This document shows, piece by piece, positions 26,849 to 34,540 of a DNA stretch of 50,838 nucleotides; the first letter of the stretch is position 1, and each line of letters opens with the position of its first letter. The notes beneath the pieces were generated by a model. The model was given only the letters and a program-made list of their open reading frames with translations, searched no databases and had not been told where the DNA came from. The stretch comes from Desulforegula conservatrix Mb1Pa (GTDB lineage Bacteria; Desulfobacterota; Desulfobacteria; Desulfobacterales; Desulforegulaceae). Both the position numbers and the translations under genes were made by a program. The stretch is taken from NCBI RefSeq assembly GCF_000426225.1, contig NZ_AUEY01000024.1, positions 1-50,838 on the forward strand. Direction: 5' to 3'.

Positions 26849-27343
26849 CTATACCCTCGCTCTAAAAATGGCTCCACTTAAATTAGCTGAGTTGCTGCTT
26901 GGCCTGTAGCCCTGGGAACCTGATGCAGCATCTGCGAAAACAGCTACAAGCTGTTCGATTACCTGCAGATATTCTTCTGTGAATTTCACATTCGTAACAG
27001 AGAGATCAAAAACTGCTTTCTTCAGTTTTTCAATATCAAGACAAAGAGGAGCAATACGATCTGCGGCTTCTTTTGATACGAATTCAACGATCTTTCCGCT
27101 TGAAAATCTTCCAGGGATCATGCCATGTTCAGGAGCTATTGTGTCCAGATCGCCTAAAATTTCTTTCCTTAAAATCTCTATTTTCTTGGCAGCATCATGC
27201 TTGAGTGCTGACATGCGCCAAAGCTCACCAGGATCTGCTGATTTAAGTATTTCAGACTCTTTTTCAAGTATCTCAACAAGATTTTTGTAGACAGCGTGCT
27301 TCTTTCTGAGTCGGTCTTCGACTCTGTTCATAATATCTTCCAT
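26849..27343 (-). CDS. flgN: Flagellar chaperone FlgN
   Basis: A 164-residue largely helical protein with heptad-like helices (EDRLRKKHAVYKNLVEILEKE) typical of the FlgN family, the export chaperone of FlgK and FlgL. Position immediately upstream of flgK in the same direction is the usual gene order. GGAGGTG lies seven bases before the ATG. No flgM precedes it. Primary sequence conservation in this family is low, so context carries much of the assignment. Confidence 0.8.
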   Translation of the reverse strand: MEDIMNRVEDRLRKKHAVYKNLVEILEKESEILKSADPGELWRMSALKHDAAKKIEILRKEILGDLDTIAPEHGMIPGRFSSGKIVEFVSKEAADRIAPLCLDIEKLKKAVFDLSVTNVKFTEEYLQVIEQLVAVFADAASGSQGYRPSSNSANLSGAIFRARV

Positions 27344-27488
27344 ATAGGCACCTCCATTTTATATTATTTCGGAATCTGCTCCAGGTTTCTGAAGCCGGAA
27401 GCTGCTCAAAAAATACTGTTTATTAATTATTCCCTGAAGATTTCAGCTTCGCATTCCAAAACAGCGCAGATATTTTTGAAAGTAGAAA

Positions 27489-27504
27489 TGCACGGAGTGT
27501 GCCA
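27489..27504 (-). promoter_or_regulatory. Sigma-54 promoter of the flgN-flgK-flgL(-leg) operon
   Basis: Minus-strand TGGCACACTCCGTGCA matches the -24/-12 consensus TGGCACRNNNNTTGCW at every defined base except one (G for T in the -12 half). Spacing is exact. The predicted start is about 135 bases before flgN. Confidence 0.8.
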
Positions 27505-27664
27505 TGCCCAGACCAGAGATATTAAACATATAACTTACTGAAAATATATGATATTCAAAACACAAACAAAACTAATGAATTCATATTCTCAAAGTCCGGG
27601 GAAAAATATTCCGGCAAGGTTCCCTTTGACCCAAAAAAATCAATAAGCGAAAGGTTTGATGGAC

Positions 27665-27783
27665 TCGCAAAAAGTCCCCAAAAGGCATCGATATCATGCC
27701 GGACTTTATCCGGCATCTTTGTATTTTCAGAAAGTTATGGATTCCAGCCTGGGCTGGAATGACGGGAATTGGACTTTTTGCGA
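27665..27783. repeat. MITE-like repeat, family A, 119 bp
   Basis: Ends TCGCAAAAAGTC (27665-27676) and GACTTTTTGCGA (27772-27783) are a perfect 12-bp inverted pair, 13 bp counting the next base. Interior arms ATGCCGGA..TCCGGCAT and ATTCCAGC..GCTGGAAT are perfect. Flanks GATGGA and CCTTGTCA match the other copies. It lies between the sigma-54 activator and the flgN promoter. Confidence 0.85.
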
Positions 27784-27831
27784 CCTTGTCAGAGAGCTTT
27801 AGTAAAGACGTATAGTTCAAACAATTCGGTG

Positions 27832-29406
27832 TTATCTTTCAACCTTTTTTTCTATCTTAATCCCCAGTTTCCTCATCTTGCCCCTCAAGGTAGAGGAATT
27901 TACGCCAAGAAGAAGGGCAGCGCCATTTTCGCCTTCAATGCGTCCTTTTGTAAGCTCAAGAGTTCTTTCTATGTGGCTGCGGAGAAGAACATCAATGGTT
28001 TGAACAGAGCCGGGCACAGGAAGTTGCGCCACGCTTGAAGATTTTGTTTCCCCTGTTATTTCTCCCGAAAGCCCTGAAAACGATAGCGGCCTGCCTCTGC
28101 TGATTATGAGAGCCCTTTCTATTACATTCTGAAGCTCGCGAATATTTCCGGGCCAGTCGTATGCCATTAGCTGGAAAAAGGCGTCTGATGCGAATCCCGG
28201 ATTTACGGGAAGATTCATTTCCCTTGCTTTTCTTAGAGCAAAATATTCAGCAAGCGCTGGAATATCATTTTTTCTGTCCCTTAACGGCGGAATTTTTATG
28301 GGAAAAACATTCAACCTGAACCACAAGTCTTCCCTGAAACCGTGCTTTCTGACCATTTCTCTAAGATCACGGTTTGTGGCCGCAATCACCCTTACATCAA
28401 CCGAAATTGTTCTGCTGCCGCCGACCCGATGGAACTCCATTGTCTGGAGAACACGAAGAAGCTTTACCTGGGCAGCCAGGGGCAGTTCGCCTATTTCATC
28501 GAGAAAAATAGTTCCGCCATTAGCCTGTTCAAAATATCCGCGTTTTAAAGAGGTGGCACCTGTGAAAGCACCCTTTTCATGCCCAAAAAGCTCGCTGTCT
28601 ATTAGGCTTTCAGGAATTGCTCCGCAGTTTATGCTTATCATGGGGCCGCTTTCACGACCTGAACTCTGGTGAATGGCGTTTGCTACAATTTCCTTACCTA
28701 CCCCTGTCTCGCCTGTGATTAGCACAGGACTTCCAAGCGGAGCGACCTTTCTTACAAGATCAGCAACTTCCTTTAGTCCGGTTTCCGCGCCTATTATCCT
28801 TCCTGCTGAAATATGCCCTAATTTTTCTTCGAGGCCCCTTTTTTCACTGGCAAGACGTTCATTAAGGCATACGGATTCCCTGTGATGAAGAAGGTTCAAA
28901 ACAGACCCTGCAAGAGGTCTCTGGATCATGGCGAGATATTTTTTGTGCTCGTCATTATAAACATCACCGCCTTTTGCCACGAGTCCGAATCCGCCGACAA
29001 GTGGCTGGCCAATATCAAAAAGAATGGCAAGGGCTGAGAGATCTTCTTCTTCGCTGAAAATCATGTATCTTGAAGTTGACTGAAAATGCTCGAAAATCTC
29101 CCGGATCACGGGACTTCCGGATTTTGTAAAAACAGTCACAGGGGTTATCACTGATGCCCTCACCTCCATAATGGACGCTTCAGAAATCTGGACACTCTCG
29201 TCTATCAAAACCCCTCTCTTGCCATAAGCCACAGCAAGATATCTCAGACTGCCCTTTGTGGTGTCGAAGATAAACATATGGGCAAGCTCAAGCGGAAAAT
29301 ATCTGCTGAGATATTTGAATGTCTCGTAAAGAGCCTCTTCAATATTGAGACTGCTGTAGAGGCAAAGGGTGACTTCGCTTATGAATTTTTCTTCTTCCGG
29401 AAGCAT
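27832..29406 (-). CDS. Sigma-54-dependent transcriptional activator (GAF-AAA+-Fis)
   Basis: A 524-residue enhancer-binding protein. An N-terminal GAF-like sensor covers about 15-175. The AAA+ domain (about 200-435) has Walker A GETGVGKE (232-239), the sigma-54 contact loop GAFTGA (279-284) and Walker B FLDEIGEL (301-308). The C-terminal Fis-type helix-turn-helix covers about 480-520 (LELTKGRIEG then AALLLGVNSSTLRGKMRKLG). There is no receiver domain, so it probably binds a small ligand in the GAF domain. It is divergent from the acyl-CoA catabolic genes, whose promoter is of sigma-54 type with two similar palindromes upstream, so it likely controls that operon. Overall layout resembles FhlA/NorR-like GAF activators. 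Confidence 0.9.
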   Translation of the reverse strand: MLPEEEKFISEVTLCLYSSLNIEEALYETFKYLSRYFPLELAHMFIFDTTKGSLRYLAVAYGKRGVLIDESVQISEASIMEVRASVITPVTVFTKSGSPVIREIFEHFQSTSRYMIFSEEEDLSALAILFDIGQPLVGGFGLVAKGGDVYNDEHKKYLAMIQRPLAGSVLNLLHHRESVCLNERLASEKRGLEEKLGHISAGRIIGAETGLKEVADLVRKVAPLGSPVLITGETGVGKEIVANAIHQSSGRESGPMISINCGAIPESLIDSELFGHEKGAFTGATSLKRGYFEQANGGTIFLDEIGELPLAAQVKLLRVLQTMEFHRVGGSRTISVDVRVIAATNRDLREMVRKHGFREDLWFRLNVFPIKIPPLRDRKNDIPALAEYFALRKAREMNLPVNPGFASDAFFQLMAYDWPGNIRELQNVIERALIISRGRPLSFSGLSGEITGETKSSSVAQLPVPGSVQTIDVLLRSHIERTLELTKGRIEGENGAALLLGVNSSTLRGKMRKLGIKIEKKVER

Positions 29407-29451
29407 GAAATATCATTCCTAAACAGATTCAACTCAAACTGAGCAAAACAA

Positions 29452-29506
29452 CTGTCAAATAAAACAGAATTATCAAATACAAAATATTATCTGCCATATT
29501 TAACAG
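29452..29506. promoter_or_regulatory. Two candidate activator binding sites (UAS)
   Basis: CTGTCAAATAAAACAG (29452-29467) and CTGCCATATTTAACAG (29491-29506) match at 12 of 16 positions, both with CTG...CAG ends, 39 bases apart. The nearer site is about 60 bases upstream of the -24 element at 29558, a usual distance for an enhancer-binding protein encoded next door. Confidence 0.55.
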
Positions 29507-29557
29507 AAAACAACAAGGCAATATCTTATATTATTGAATTTTATACAAATATCAAAC

Positions 29558-29573
29558 TGGCACGAATATTGGA
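29558..29573 (+). promoter_or_regulatory. Sigma-54 promoter of the acyl-CoA catabolic genes
   Basis: TGGCACGAATATTGGA against TGGCACRNNNNTTGCW has one mismatch (G for C in the -12 GC). The -24 half is perfect. It is 73 bases before the SDR start codon. Confidence 0.72.
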
Positions 29574-29645
29574 TTAATAAAGCAGAATCAAAATGGAAAT
29601 CAGACAAATAATTCTTAAAACAATCCTTCTTGGGGAGAAGATTAA

Positions 29646-30404
29646 ATGAAAGAATTCGCACTCGAAAACAAAGTGGCCCTCATCACAGGCGCAAGCAGAG
29701 GCATAGGCGAAGCAATTGCAATGCTCCTTTCAAAATACGGAGCGCACTGCATTCTTGTGAGCAGAAAAACAGAAGGCCTTGAAGAAGTAGCAGGGAAAGT
29801 CAGGGCAAGCGGCGGCAAGGCGGATATCATTGCCTGCAACACCGGATATCCTGATCAGATCGAAGCTCTTTATAAGACAGTTGAAGAGAAATTCGGAAGA
29901 CTCGACATACTCATCAACAACGCAGCCACAAATCCTCATTTCGGAGAGATGATAGACGCTGACATAGGAATCTGGGACAAAACCCTTGATGTGAACCTCA
30001 AGGGCCCTTTCCTCATGATTAAGTACGCAGTGCCCCTAATGGTCAAAGGCGGCGGCGGAGCCGTCGTAAATGTGGCGTCAGTGAACGGTATAAGACCAGG
30101 AGCTTTCCAGGGTGTTTATTCAGTAACCAAGGCAGCCATGATCTCCATGACCCATGTATTTGCAAAAGAACTTGCTGCCAAAAATATCCGGGTCAACGCC
30201 CTTCTCCCAGGCCTGACTGAAACTAAATTCGCATCAGCCATTACAGGCAATGCTGAAATATCAAAATATGTGACAAGCCAGATCCCTATGGGCAGAGCAG
30301 CCCAGCCAAGTGAAATGGCAGGAGCGGTTCTTTTCCTGGTTTCAGATGCTTCATCATATACGACAGGAAGCTGTCTTGTTTGCGATGGCGGTTTGTTAGT
30401 TTAG
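29646..30404 (+). CDS. Short-chain dehydrogenase/reductase (3-oxoacyl / 3-hydroxyacyl type)
   Basis: A 252-residue classical SDR: TGASRGIG (14-21), NNAA, Ser145 in NVASVNG, Tyr158 and Lys162 in YSVTKAA, and a C-terminal YTTGSCLVCDGG typical of FabG-like and secondary-alcohol SDRs. First gene after the sigma-54 promoter and followed by acyl-CoA dehydrogenase, so oxidation of a hydroxyacyl-CoA or an alcohol in the same pathway is likely; the exact substrate cannot be read. The ATG at 29646 follows GGGGAG. Confidence 0.85.
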   Translation: MKEFALENKVALITGASRGIGEAIAMLLSKYGAHCILVSRKTEGLEEVAGKVRASGGKADIIACNTGYPDQIEALYKTVEEKFGRLDILINNAATNPHFGEMIDADIGIWDKTLDVNLKGPFLMIKYAVPLMVKGGGGAVVNVASVNGIRPGAFQGVYSVTKAAMISMTHVFAKELAAKNIRVNALLPGLTETKFASAITGNAEISKYVTSQIPMGRAAQPSEMAGAVLFLVSDASSYTTGSCLVCDGGLLV

Positions 30405-30462
30405 CAGGGTCTTTTTCAAAAGCACCACCTGGCAGTCTGCGCTGCGACAACCCTCCCCGCAG

Positions 30463-30502
30463 CCCGCGGAGAGAGCCTGATAAAAGAGGGTCTCTCTGCG
30501 GG
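30463..30502 (+). terminator. Intercistronic hairpin (partial terminator or processing site)
   Basis: CCCGCGGAGAGAGCC and GGGTCTCTCTGCGGG pair around a ten-base loop with one G-U and one mismatch. No clean T-run follows, so transcription may continue into the acyl-CoA dehydrogenase gene. The 190-base gap holds nothing else. Confidence 0.45.
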
Positions 30503-30594
30503 CAATATTTTGCGGGCAGAAGGCAAACGAACAGGCTGTAATAAATAATTTCCCTGGAAATAATCCGGGAATCTATAAACGACTGGAGAAAACC

Positions 30595-32400
30595 ATGGCT
30601 TCAAAATATGTCAGTATGCGCAATATAAAATTCATGCTGAATGAAGTATTCAATATATCAGAACTTGTTCAACATCAGTATTTCAACGGCCACACCCAAA
30701 AATCCTGCGACATGATTCTTGACGCTGCCCAGAAAATAGGCACCAAGCTATTAAACCCTGTTTTTACTGAAATGGACAGAAAGCCGCCGGAGCTTGACAA
30801 CGGAGAGATAGTTGTTCACCCCCAGGTTAAGGCTATAATAAGGGAATTCGGTGAAAACGGCTGGATATCAGCAACCTTCAAGGCAGAACACGGAGGTGAC
30901 CAGCTTCCTATACTTATTGCAAACTGCTGCAATATGATCTTCTGCGCCGCAAACTATTCAGGAAGCGTTTACATGGGCCTGAGCGCGGGAGCTGCAAAAC
31001 TAATTCTAACATTCGGTGAAGAAACCCTCAAAAATAAATATGTACCAAATCTTCTGTCCGGCAAATGGCAGGGAACAATGGCGCTGACAGAATCCCAGGC
31101 AGGAAGCTCCCTTGCTGATATCGCAACCACTGCTTATCCAACGGCAGACGGCCACTATAAAATAAAGGGCCAGAAGATATTCATATCTGCCGGAGATCAC
31201 AACTGCGTTGAGAATGTCGTGCATCTTCTTATCGGACGAATTGACGGAGCGCCTGCCGGAGTCAAGGGGATCTCCCTTTTTGTCGTTCCTAAAAAAAGAC
31301 TGACTGAAAAGGGCGAACTCGAAGCCAATGACGTGGCTGTGTCCCAGGTTTTCCATAAACTTGGATATCGAGGCGCGCCGATCACAGAACTTGTATTTGG
31401 TGAAAAAGACGACTGCCAGGGCTATCTTATAGGAGAACCGGGCAAGGGCCTTGGCTATATGTTCCAGATGATGAACGGAGCGAGGCTTGAAGTTGGCCTG
31501 GGTGCAGCAGCAATAGCATCAGCCGCTTACTATTCTGCCCTCGATTACACAGAAAACAGGCTCCAGGGACGCGAGCTGACATCAAAAGATCCTGCATCTC
31601 CTCAGCTTCCAATAATTCGCCATGCAGATATTAAACGCATGCTTCTTTTCCAGAAATCAGTGGTTGAAGGATCACTTTCACTGATTCTTCAATGCAGCAG
31701 ATACGAAGATATGTGCGAAATTACAAGCGCCGAGGAAAAGGAAAGATGGCATCTCCTCCTTGACCTTCTGACACCAGTAGCAAAAACCTATCCTGCTGAA
31801 ATGGGCATTTTATCCACAAGCCAGAGCATCCAGTGTTTCGGAGGATATGGCTATTGCGAGGATTTCCCTGTAGAGCAGCATTTCAGGGATATGCGCATTC
31901 ATACAATTCATGAAGGCACAACAGGAATCCAGGCAATGGATCTTCTTGGCAGGAAAGCCATCATGAAGAATGGCAAGGCCATGGCCATTTATCTTGAAGA
32001 AGTTAATAAAGCCATTTCAGCGGCAAAGGATTTCACCAAGCTCCAGCCTCTTGCAAAGCAGCTTGAAGATGCGATTAAAAATCTTCAGGATGTCACCATG
32101 CATCTTGTGGGAATAGCCATGGGCGGGAAACCCGATGTTTTTCTTGCGGATGCGACTCTTTATCTCGAGATGTTCGGCAGCATAGCAGTCGGATGGCAGT
32201 GGCTTTTAATGGCTACGGCTGCCGCAAAAGCCCTGGAAAAGAATCCTTCGAAATCCGAAACTTCCTTTTACGAAGGCAAGATATTCACTTGCAGATATTT
32301 TTTCGCATACGAACTGGTCAAGATATCAGGTCTCGCAACACGCCTGACAGACGGAAATCCGCTGACCATGGAGATGGAAACAAGGCATTTTAGCGATTGA
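30595..32400 (+). CDS. Acyl-CoA dehydrogenase, long form (about 600 aa)
   Basis: A 601-residue flavoprotein of the long acyl-CoA dehydrogenase subgroup that includes DmdC-like enzymes and has a C-terminal extension (about 470-601). FAD-binding signatures are MALTESQAGSS (162-172) and IKGQKIFISAGDHN. The catalytic base is Glu440 in TIHEGTTGIQAMD, and the conserved ECH-like QCFGGYGY precedes it. It introduces the 2,3-double bond in an acyl-CoA; electrons normally go to an ETF, which is not encoded in the window. GGAG lies six bases before the ATG. Chain length or ring specificity cannot be deduced. Confidence 0.9.
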   Translation: MASKYVSMRNIKFMLNEVFNISELVQHQYFNGHTQKSCDMILDAAQKIGTKLLNPVFTEMDRKPPELDNGEIVVHPQVKAIIREFGENGWISATFKAEHGGDQLPILIANCCNMIFCAANYSGSVYMGLSAGAAKLILTFGEETLKNKYVPNLLSGKWQGTMALTESQAGSSLADIATTAYPTADGHYKIKGQKIFISAGDHNCVENVVHLLIGRIDGAPAGVKGISLFVVPKKRLTEKGELEANDVAVSQVFHKLGYRGAPITELVFGEKDDCQGYLIGEPGKGLGYMFQMMNGARLEVGLGAAAIASAAYYSALDYTENRLQGRELTSKDPASPQLPIIRHADIKRMLLFQKSVVEGSLSLILQCSRYEDMCEITSAEEKERWHLLLDLLTPVAKTYPAEMGILSTSQSIQCFGGYGYCEDFPVEQHFRDMRIHTIHEGTTGIQAMDLLGRKAIMKNGKAMAIYLEEVNKAISAAKDFTKLQPLAKQLEDAIKNLQDVTMHLVGIAMGGKPDVFLADATLYLEMFGSIAVGWQWLLMATAAAKALEKNPSKSETSFYEGKIFTCRYFFAYELVKISGLATRLTDGNPLTMEMETRHFSD

Positions 32401-32466
32401 TTTTCATTCCACATTCAAGCGGCAACTACGTTGGCGTCTTGAATACAATAATTGAATAGAGAACGC

Positions 32467-32635
32467 GGGGAACTTTTTGTAAAAAGGTCCCCACACCCCT
32501 CAAAAACTTTATGAATGGGTATTTTAGAAAAACCCTTATGAGGTAAGATGAATGAAAGGACATCATTCACTCAACAGACTCAATCTTAAAGTTTTTTGCG
32601 GAGCTTTTTTACAAAAAAGCGACCCGCCTGAGGCA
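32467..32635 (+). repeat. Composite dispersed element, family B (two hairpins)
   Basis: Left hairpin GGGGAACTTTTTGTAAAAA + GGTCCCC (32467-32492), then CCCCTCAAAAACTTTATG, about 90 unrelated bases, and the right hairpin unit AAAGTTTTTTGCGGAG ... GCGACCCGCC-GAGGC (32588-32634). The same order of parts occurs at 34438-34532 and 35953-36057 and inverted at 37165-37314. Confidence 0.75.
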
Positions 32636-32670
32636 TAACCAGATATCCAGGTAAAAAGGCGTATATATAA

Positions 32671-33417
32671 ATGGAAAAATTCAAATTCAGAACTGAAGGC
32701 AGAATCGGCTATCTCACAATGAACAGGCCGGACAAATATAACTCTTTTGACCTACAGATGGTGGATGAGTTCGAAACATTTTTAAGGGAAAAAATGTATG
32801 ACGAAAGCGTTGGCGTAATCATACTCGACGGAGGAGACGCAAAAGGTTTCTGCGCTGGCCTTGATGTTGAAACTTATGCTCCGGCAATAATGGCTATGAA
32901 GCCTGTGGACGCATATAATGCCCAGGCAAGAATGTCCCGACTGTTTCTCGCCATGAGAAGAATCCCCCAGCCCATCATTTCCTGCATACACGGATCTGCG
33001 GCTGGAATAGGATTTTCCCTCGCCATGGCATCTGATATCAGAATTCTGGCTGAGAATGCCCGCTTTTCGGCAGCTTACATAAATATAGGCCTTGGCGGAG
33101 CTGATATGTCTTCCAGCTATTTCCTCCCAAGAATTATTGGTTCAGGCAGGGCAAATGAATATCTTTTAACAGGAAACTGGATGACAGCCCAGGATGCCAA
33201 AGAACTTGGATTTGCAAGCAGGGTTGTTCAAAAGGAAAAGATGCTGGAAACTGCAGAAGAGATTGCCAAGGTCATGATGACGAAAAATCCTCTTGGAATA
33301 AGAATGACCAAGGAGGCTATAAACGCCAATCTTGATGCGGCAAGCCTTGAGGCATGTCTCCAGATGGAGGACAGGAATCAGATGATGATAGCATATACGT
33401 ACAGGATGACCCCATAA
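32671..33417 (+). CDS. Enoyl-CoA hydratase/isomerase-family protein
   Basis: A 248-residue crotonase-fold protein. CoA-binding and oxyanion-hole segments are KGFCAGLDV and HGSAAGIGFSLAM. The two glutamates of classical enoyl-CoA hydratase are absent: the position in GIGFSLAM is Ser, and the residue in SAAYINIGL is Tyr. An Asp in GGADMSSSYFLPR aligns with the Asp used by dienoyl-CoA isomerases. It may therefore be an isomerase or a specialised hydratase rather than a standard hydratase. It lies between acyl-CoA dehydrogenase and Nfn genes. The ATG at 32671 has only a weak AAGGCG upstream. Confidence 0.82.
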   Translation: MEKFKFRTEGRIGYLTMNRPDKYNSFDLQMVDEFETFLREKMYDESVGVIILDGGDAKGFCAGLDVETYAPAIMAMKPVDAYNAQARMSRLFLAMRRIPQPIISCIHGSAAGIGFSLAMASDIRILAENARFSAAYINIGLGGADMSSSYFLPRIIGSGRANEYLLTGNWMTAQDAKELGFASRVVQKEKMLETAEEIAKVMMTKNPLGIRMTKEAINANLDAASLEACLQMEDRNQMMIAYTYRMTP

Positions 33418-33418
33418 C

Positions 33419-33531
33419 GGCTTCGTAAAAAGCCCATCTGCGGCGTTGCTCCTCGTTCTCAGTCATTGCGGAGTATGAAAAGCTACTCCTCATTCCTTCG
33501 AACTCACGCGCCTTGCATATGGAGCTTTTTT
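33419..33531. repeat. Dispersed palindromic repeat, family D
   Basis: Ends GCTTCGTAAAAAGCCCAT and, in inverted form, ATATGGAGCTTTTTT; inner parts CTGCGGCG and CGCGCCTTG also mirror one another imperfectly. A central hairpin GGAGTA / TACTCC is at 33470-33489. Only one copy is in the window; I recognise the type (GGCGTTGC...TCATTCC...GCGCCTTGCAT...GGAGCTTTTT) as a common intergenic repeat in related genomes. Confidence 0.55.
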
Positions 33532-33584
33532 CTTTGCCGTGTGTTCTGATTTTATACAGGATTATCAATTTTTAAGGCGGCATC

Positions 33585-34424
33585 ATGTTTGAAATAGTTC
33601 ACAAAGAAACAATGTCAGCAGGAAATGTATTTCTGCACGAGATCAAGGCCCCGAAAATTGCGGCCAAGGCAAAGCCGGGACAGTTTGTTATCTTAAAGGC
33701 AAACGAAACAGGCGAGCGAATCCCTTTGACAATGGCTGATGTTGATCCTGAAAAAGGAACAATAACAATAGTTTTTATGGCCATTGGCAAATCAACGGCT
33801 CTTTTCGGAACCCTTGAAAAAGGCCAGGGTTATCAGGACGTGATAGGCCCGCTTGGACAGGAAACTCACCTTGAAAACTTCGGAAAAGCTGTTTGCATAG
33901 GAGGAGGGACTGGAACAGCGGTTCTTCACCCCATAGCCCGGGCGCTGAAAAACGAAGGCAATCATGTGACGACTATTCTTGGGGCAAGATCTGAAAGCCA
34001 TATGATTCTGAAAGACAGGATGGACAAAATCTCTGACAGCCTGATCATATGCACAGATGACGGATCTGCTGGCAGAAAGGGTTTTGTAACGGATGCTCTG
34101 AAGGAAATACTTGAGACAGAAAAACCTGACATAGTAGTTGCCATCGGCCCAGTTCCCATGATGAAGGCTGCATCAGATATGACAAGACAATACGGCATAA
34201 AAACCATAGTCAGCCTCAATCCCATCATGATCGACGGAACAGGAATGTGCGGAGGATGCAGGGTGACGGTCGGAGGAAAGACTAGGTTCGCCTGTGTCGA
34301 GGGCCCTGAATTTGACGGCCATGAGGTCGATTTCGACGATCTTGCAAAAAGACTGAGAGCTTACGGGAAAGAAGAAAAAGAAGCGCTCGAAAAGCATAAG
34401 TGCAATCTTGATGCTGCCGTATGA
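33585..34424 (+). CDS. nfnA: NADH-dependent ferredoxin:NADP+ oxidoreductase, subunit A (NfnA)
   Basis: A 279-residue ferredoxin-reductase-like flavoprotein (also annotated SudB or DHOD electron-transfer subunit). FAD-binding ERIPLTMADVD, NAD-binding GGGTGTAVLHPIA, and a C-terminal [2Fe-2S] site with MCGGCRV ... FACVEGPEFDG. With NfnB it bifurcates electrons from NADPH to NAD+ and ferredoxin (or runs in reverse). AAGGCGG is five bases before the ATG. NfnB follows after 116 bases of repeat. In older literature the same pair was called sulfide dehydrogenase. Confidence 0.88.
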   Translation: MFEIVHKETMSAGNVFLHEIKAPKIAAKAKPGQFVILKANETGERIPLTMADVDPEKGTITIVFMAIGKSTALFGTLEKGQGYQDVIGPLGQETHLENFGKAVCIGGGTGTAVLHPIARALKNEGNHVTTILGARSESHMILKDRMDKISDSLIICTDDGSAGRKGFVTDALKEILETEKPDIVVAIGPVPMMKAASDMTRQYGIKTIVSLNPIMIDGTGMCGGCRVTVGGKTRFACVEGPEFDGHEVDFDDLAKRLRAYGKEEKEALEKHKCNLDAAV

Positions 34425-34437
34425 AGATAAAAAAACA

Positions 34438-34532
34438 GGGAACTTTTTGTAAAAAGCTCCCCACGCACCCTACAAAAAAATCATAAAGTTTTTTGCGGAG
34501 CTTTTTTACAAAAAAGCGACCTGCCGGAGGCC
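34438..34532 (+). repeat. Composite dispersed element, family B, between nfnA and nfnB
   Basis: GGGAACTTTTTGTAAAAAGC + TCCCC (34438-34462) followed by ACAAAAAAATCATAAAGTT and the right unit ending GACCTGCCGGAGGCC. The GGAGG of the right end (34526-34530) is the only ribosome-binding-like sequence in front of nfnB (ATG at 34541). Confidence 0.78.
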
Positions 34533-34540
34533 GGACTATT

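Larger units (their letters stand above)
27344..27831. other. Intergenic region upstream of flgN
   Basis: 488 bases holding the sigma-54 promoter of flgN (27489-27504), an approximately 135-base leader and a family A repeat (27665-27783). No gene or other structure was seen. Confidence 0.6.

Noticed and set aside
27581-27820. A 79-residue minus-strand open frame
   Set aside because: It is almost wholly the family A repeat; similar short frames arise in each copy.
29407-29645. A small RNA in the divergent gap
   Set aside because: The structure present is explained by the sigma-54 promoter and activator sites; no terminator-like hairpin was found.
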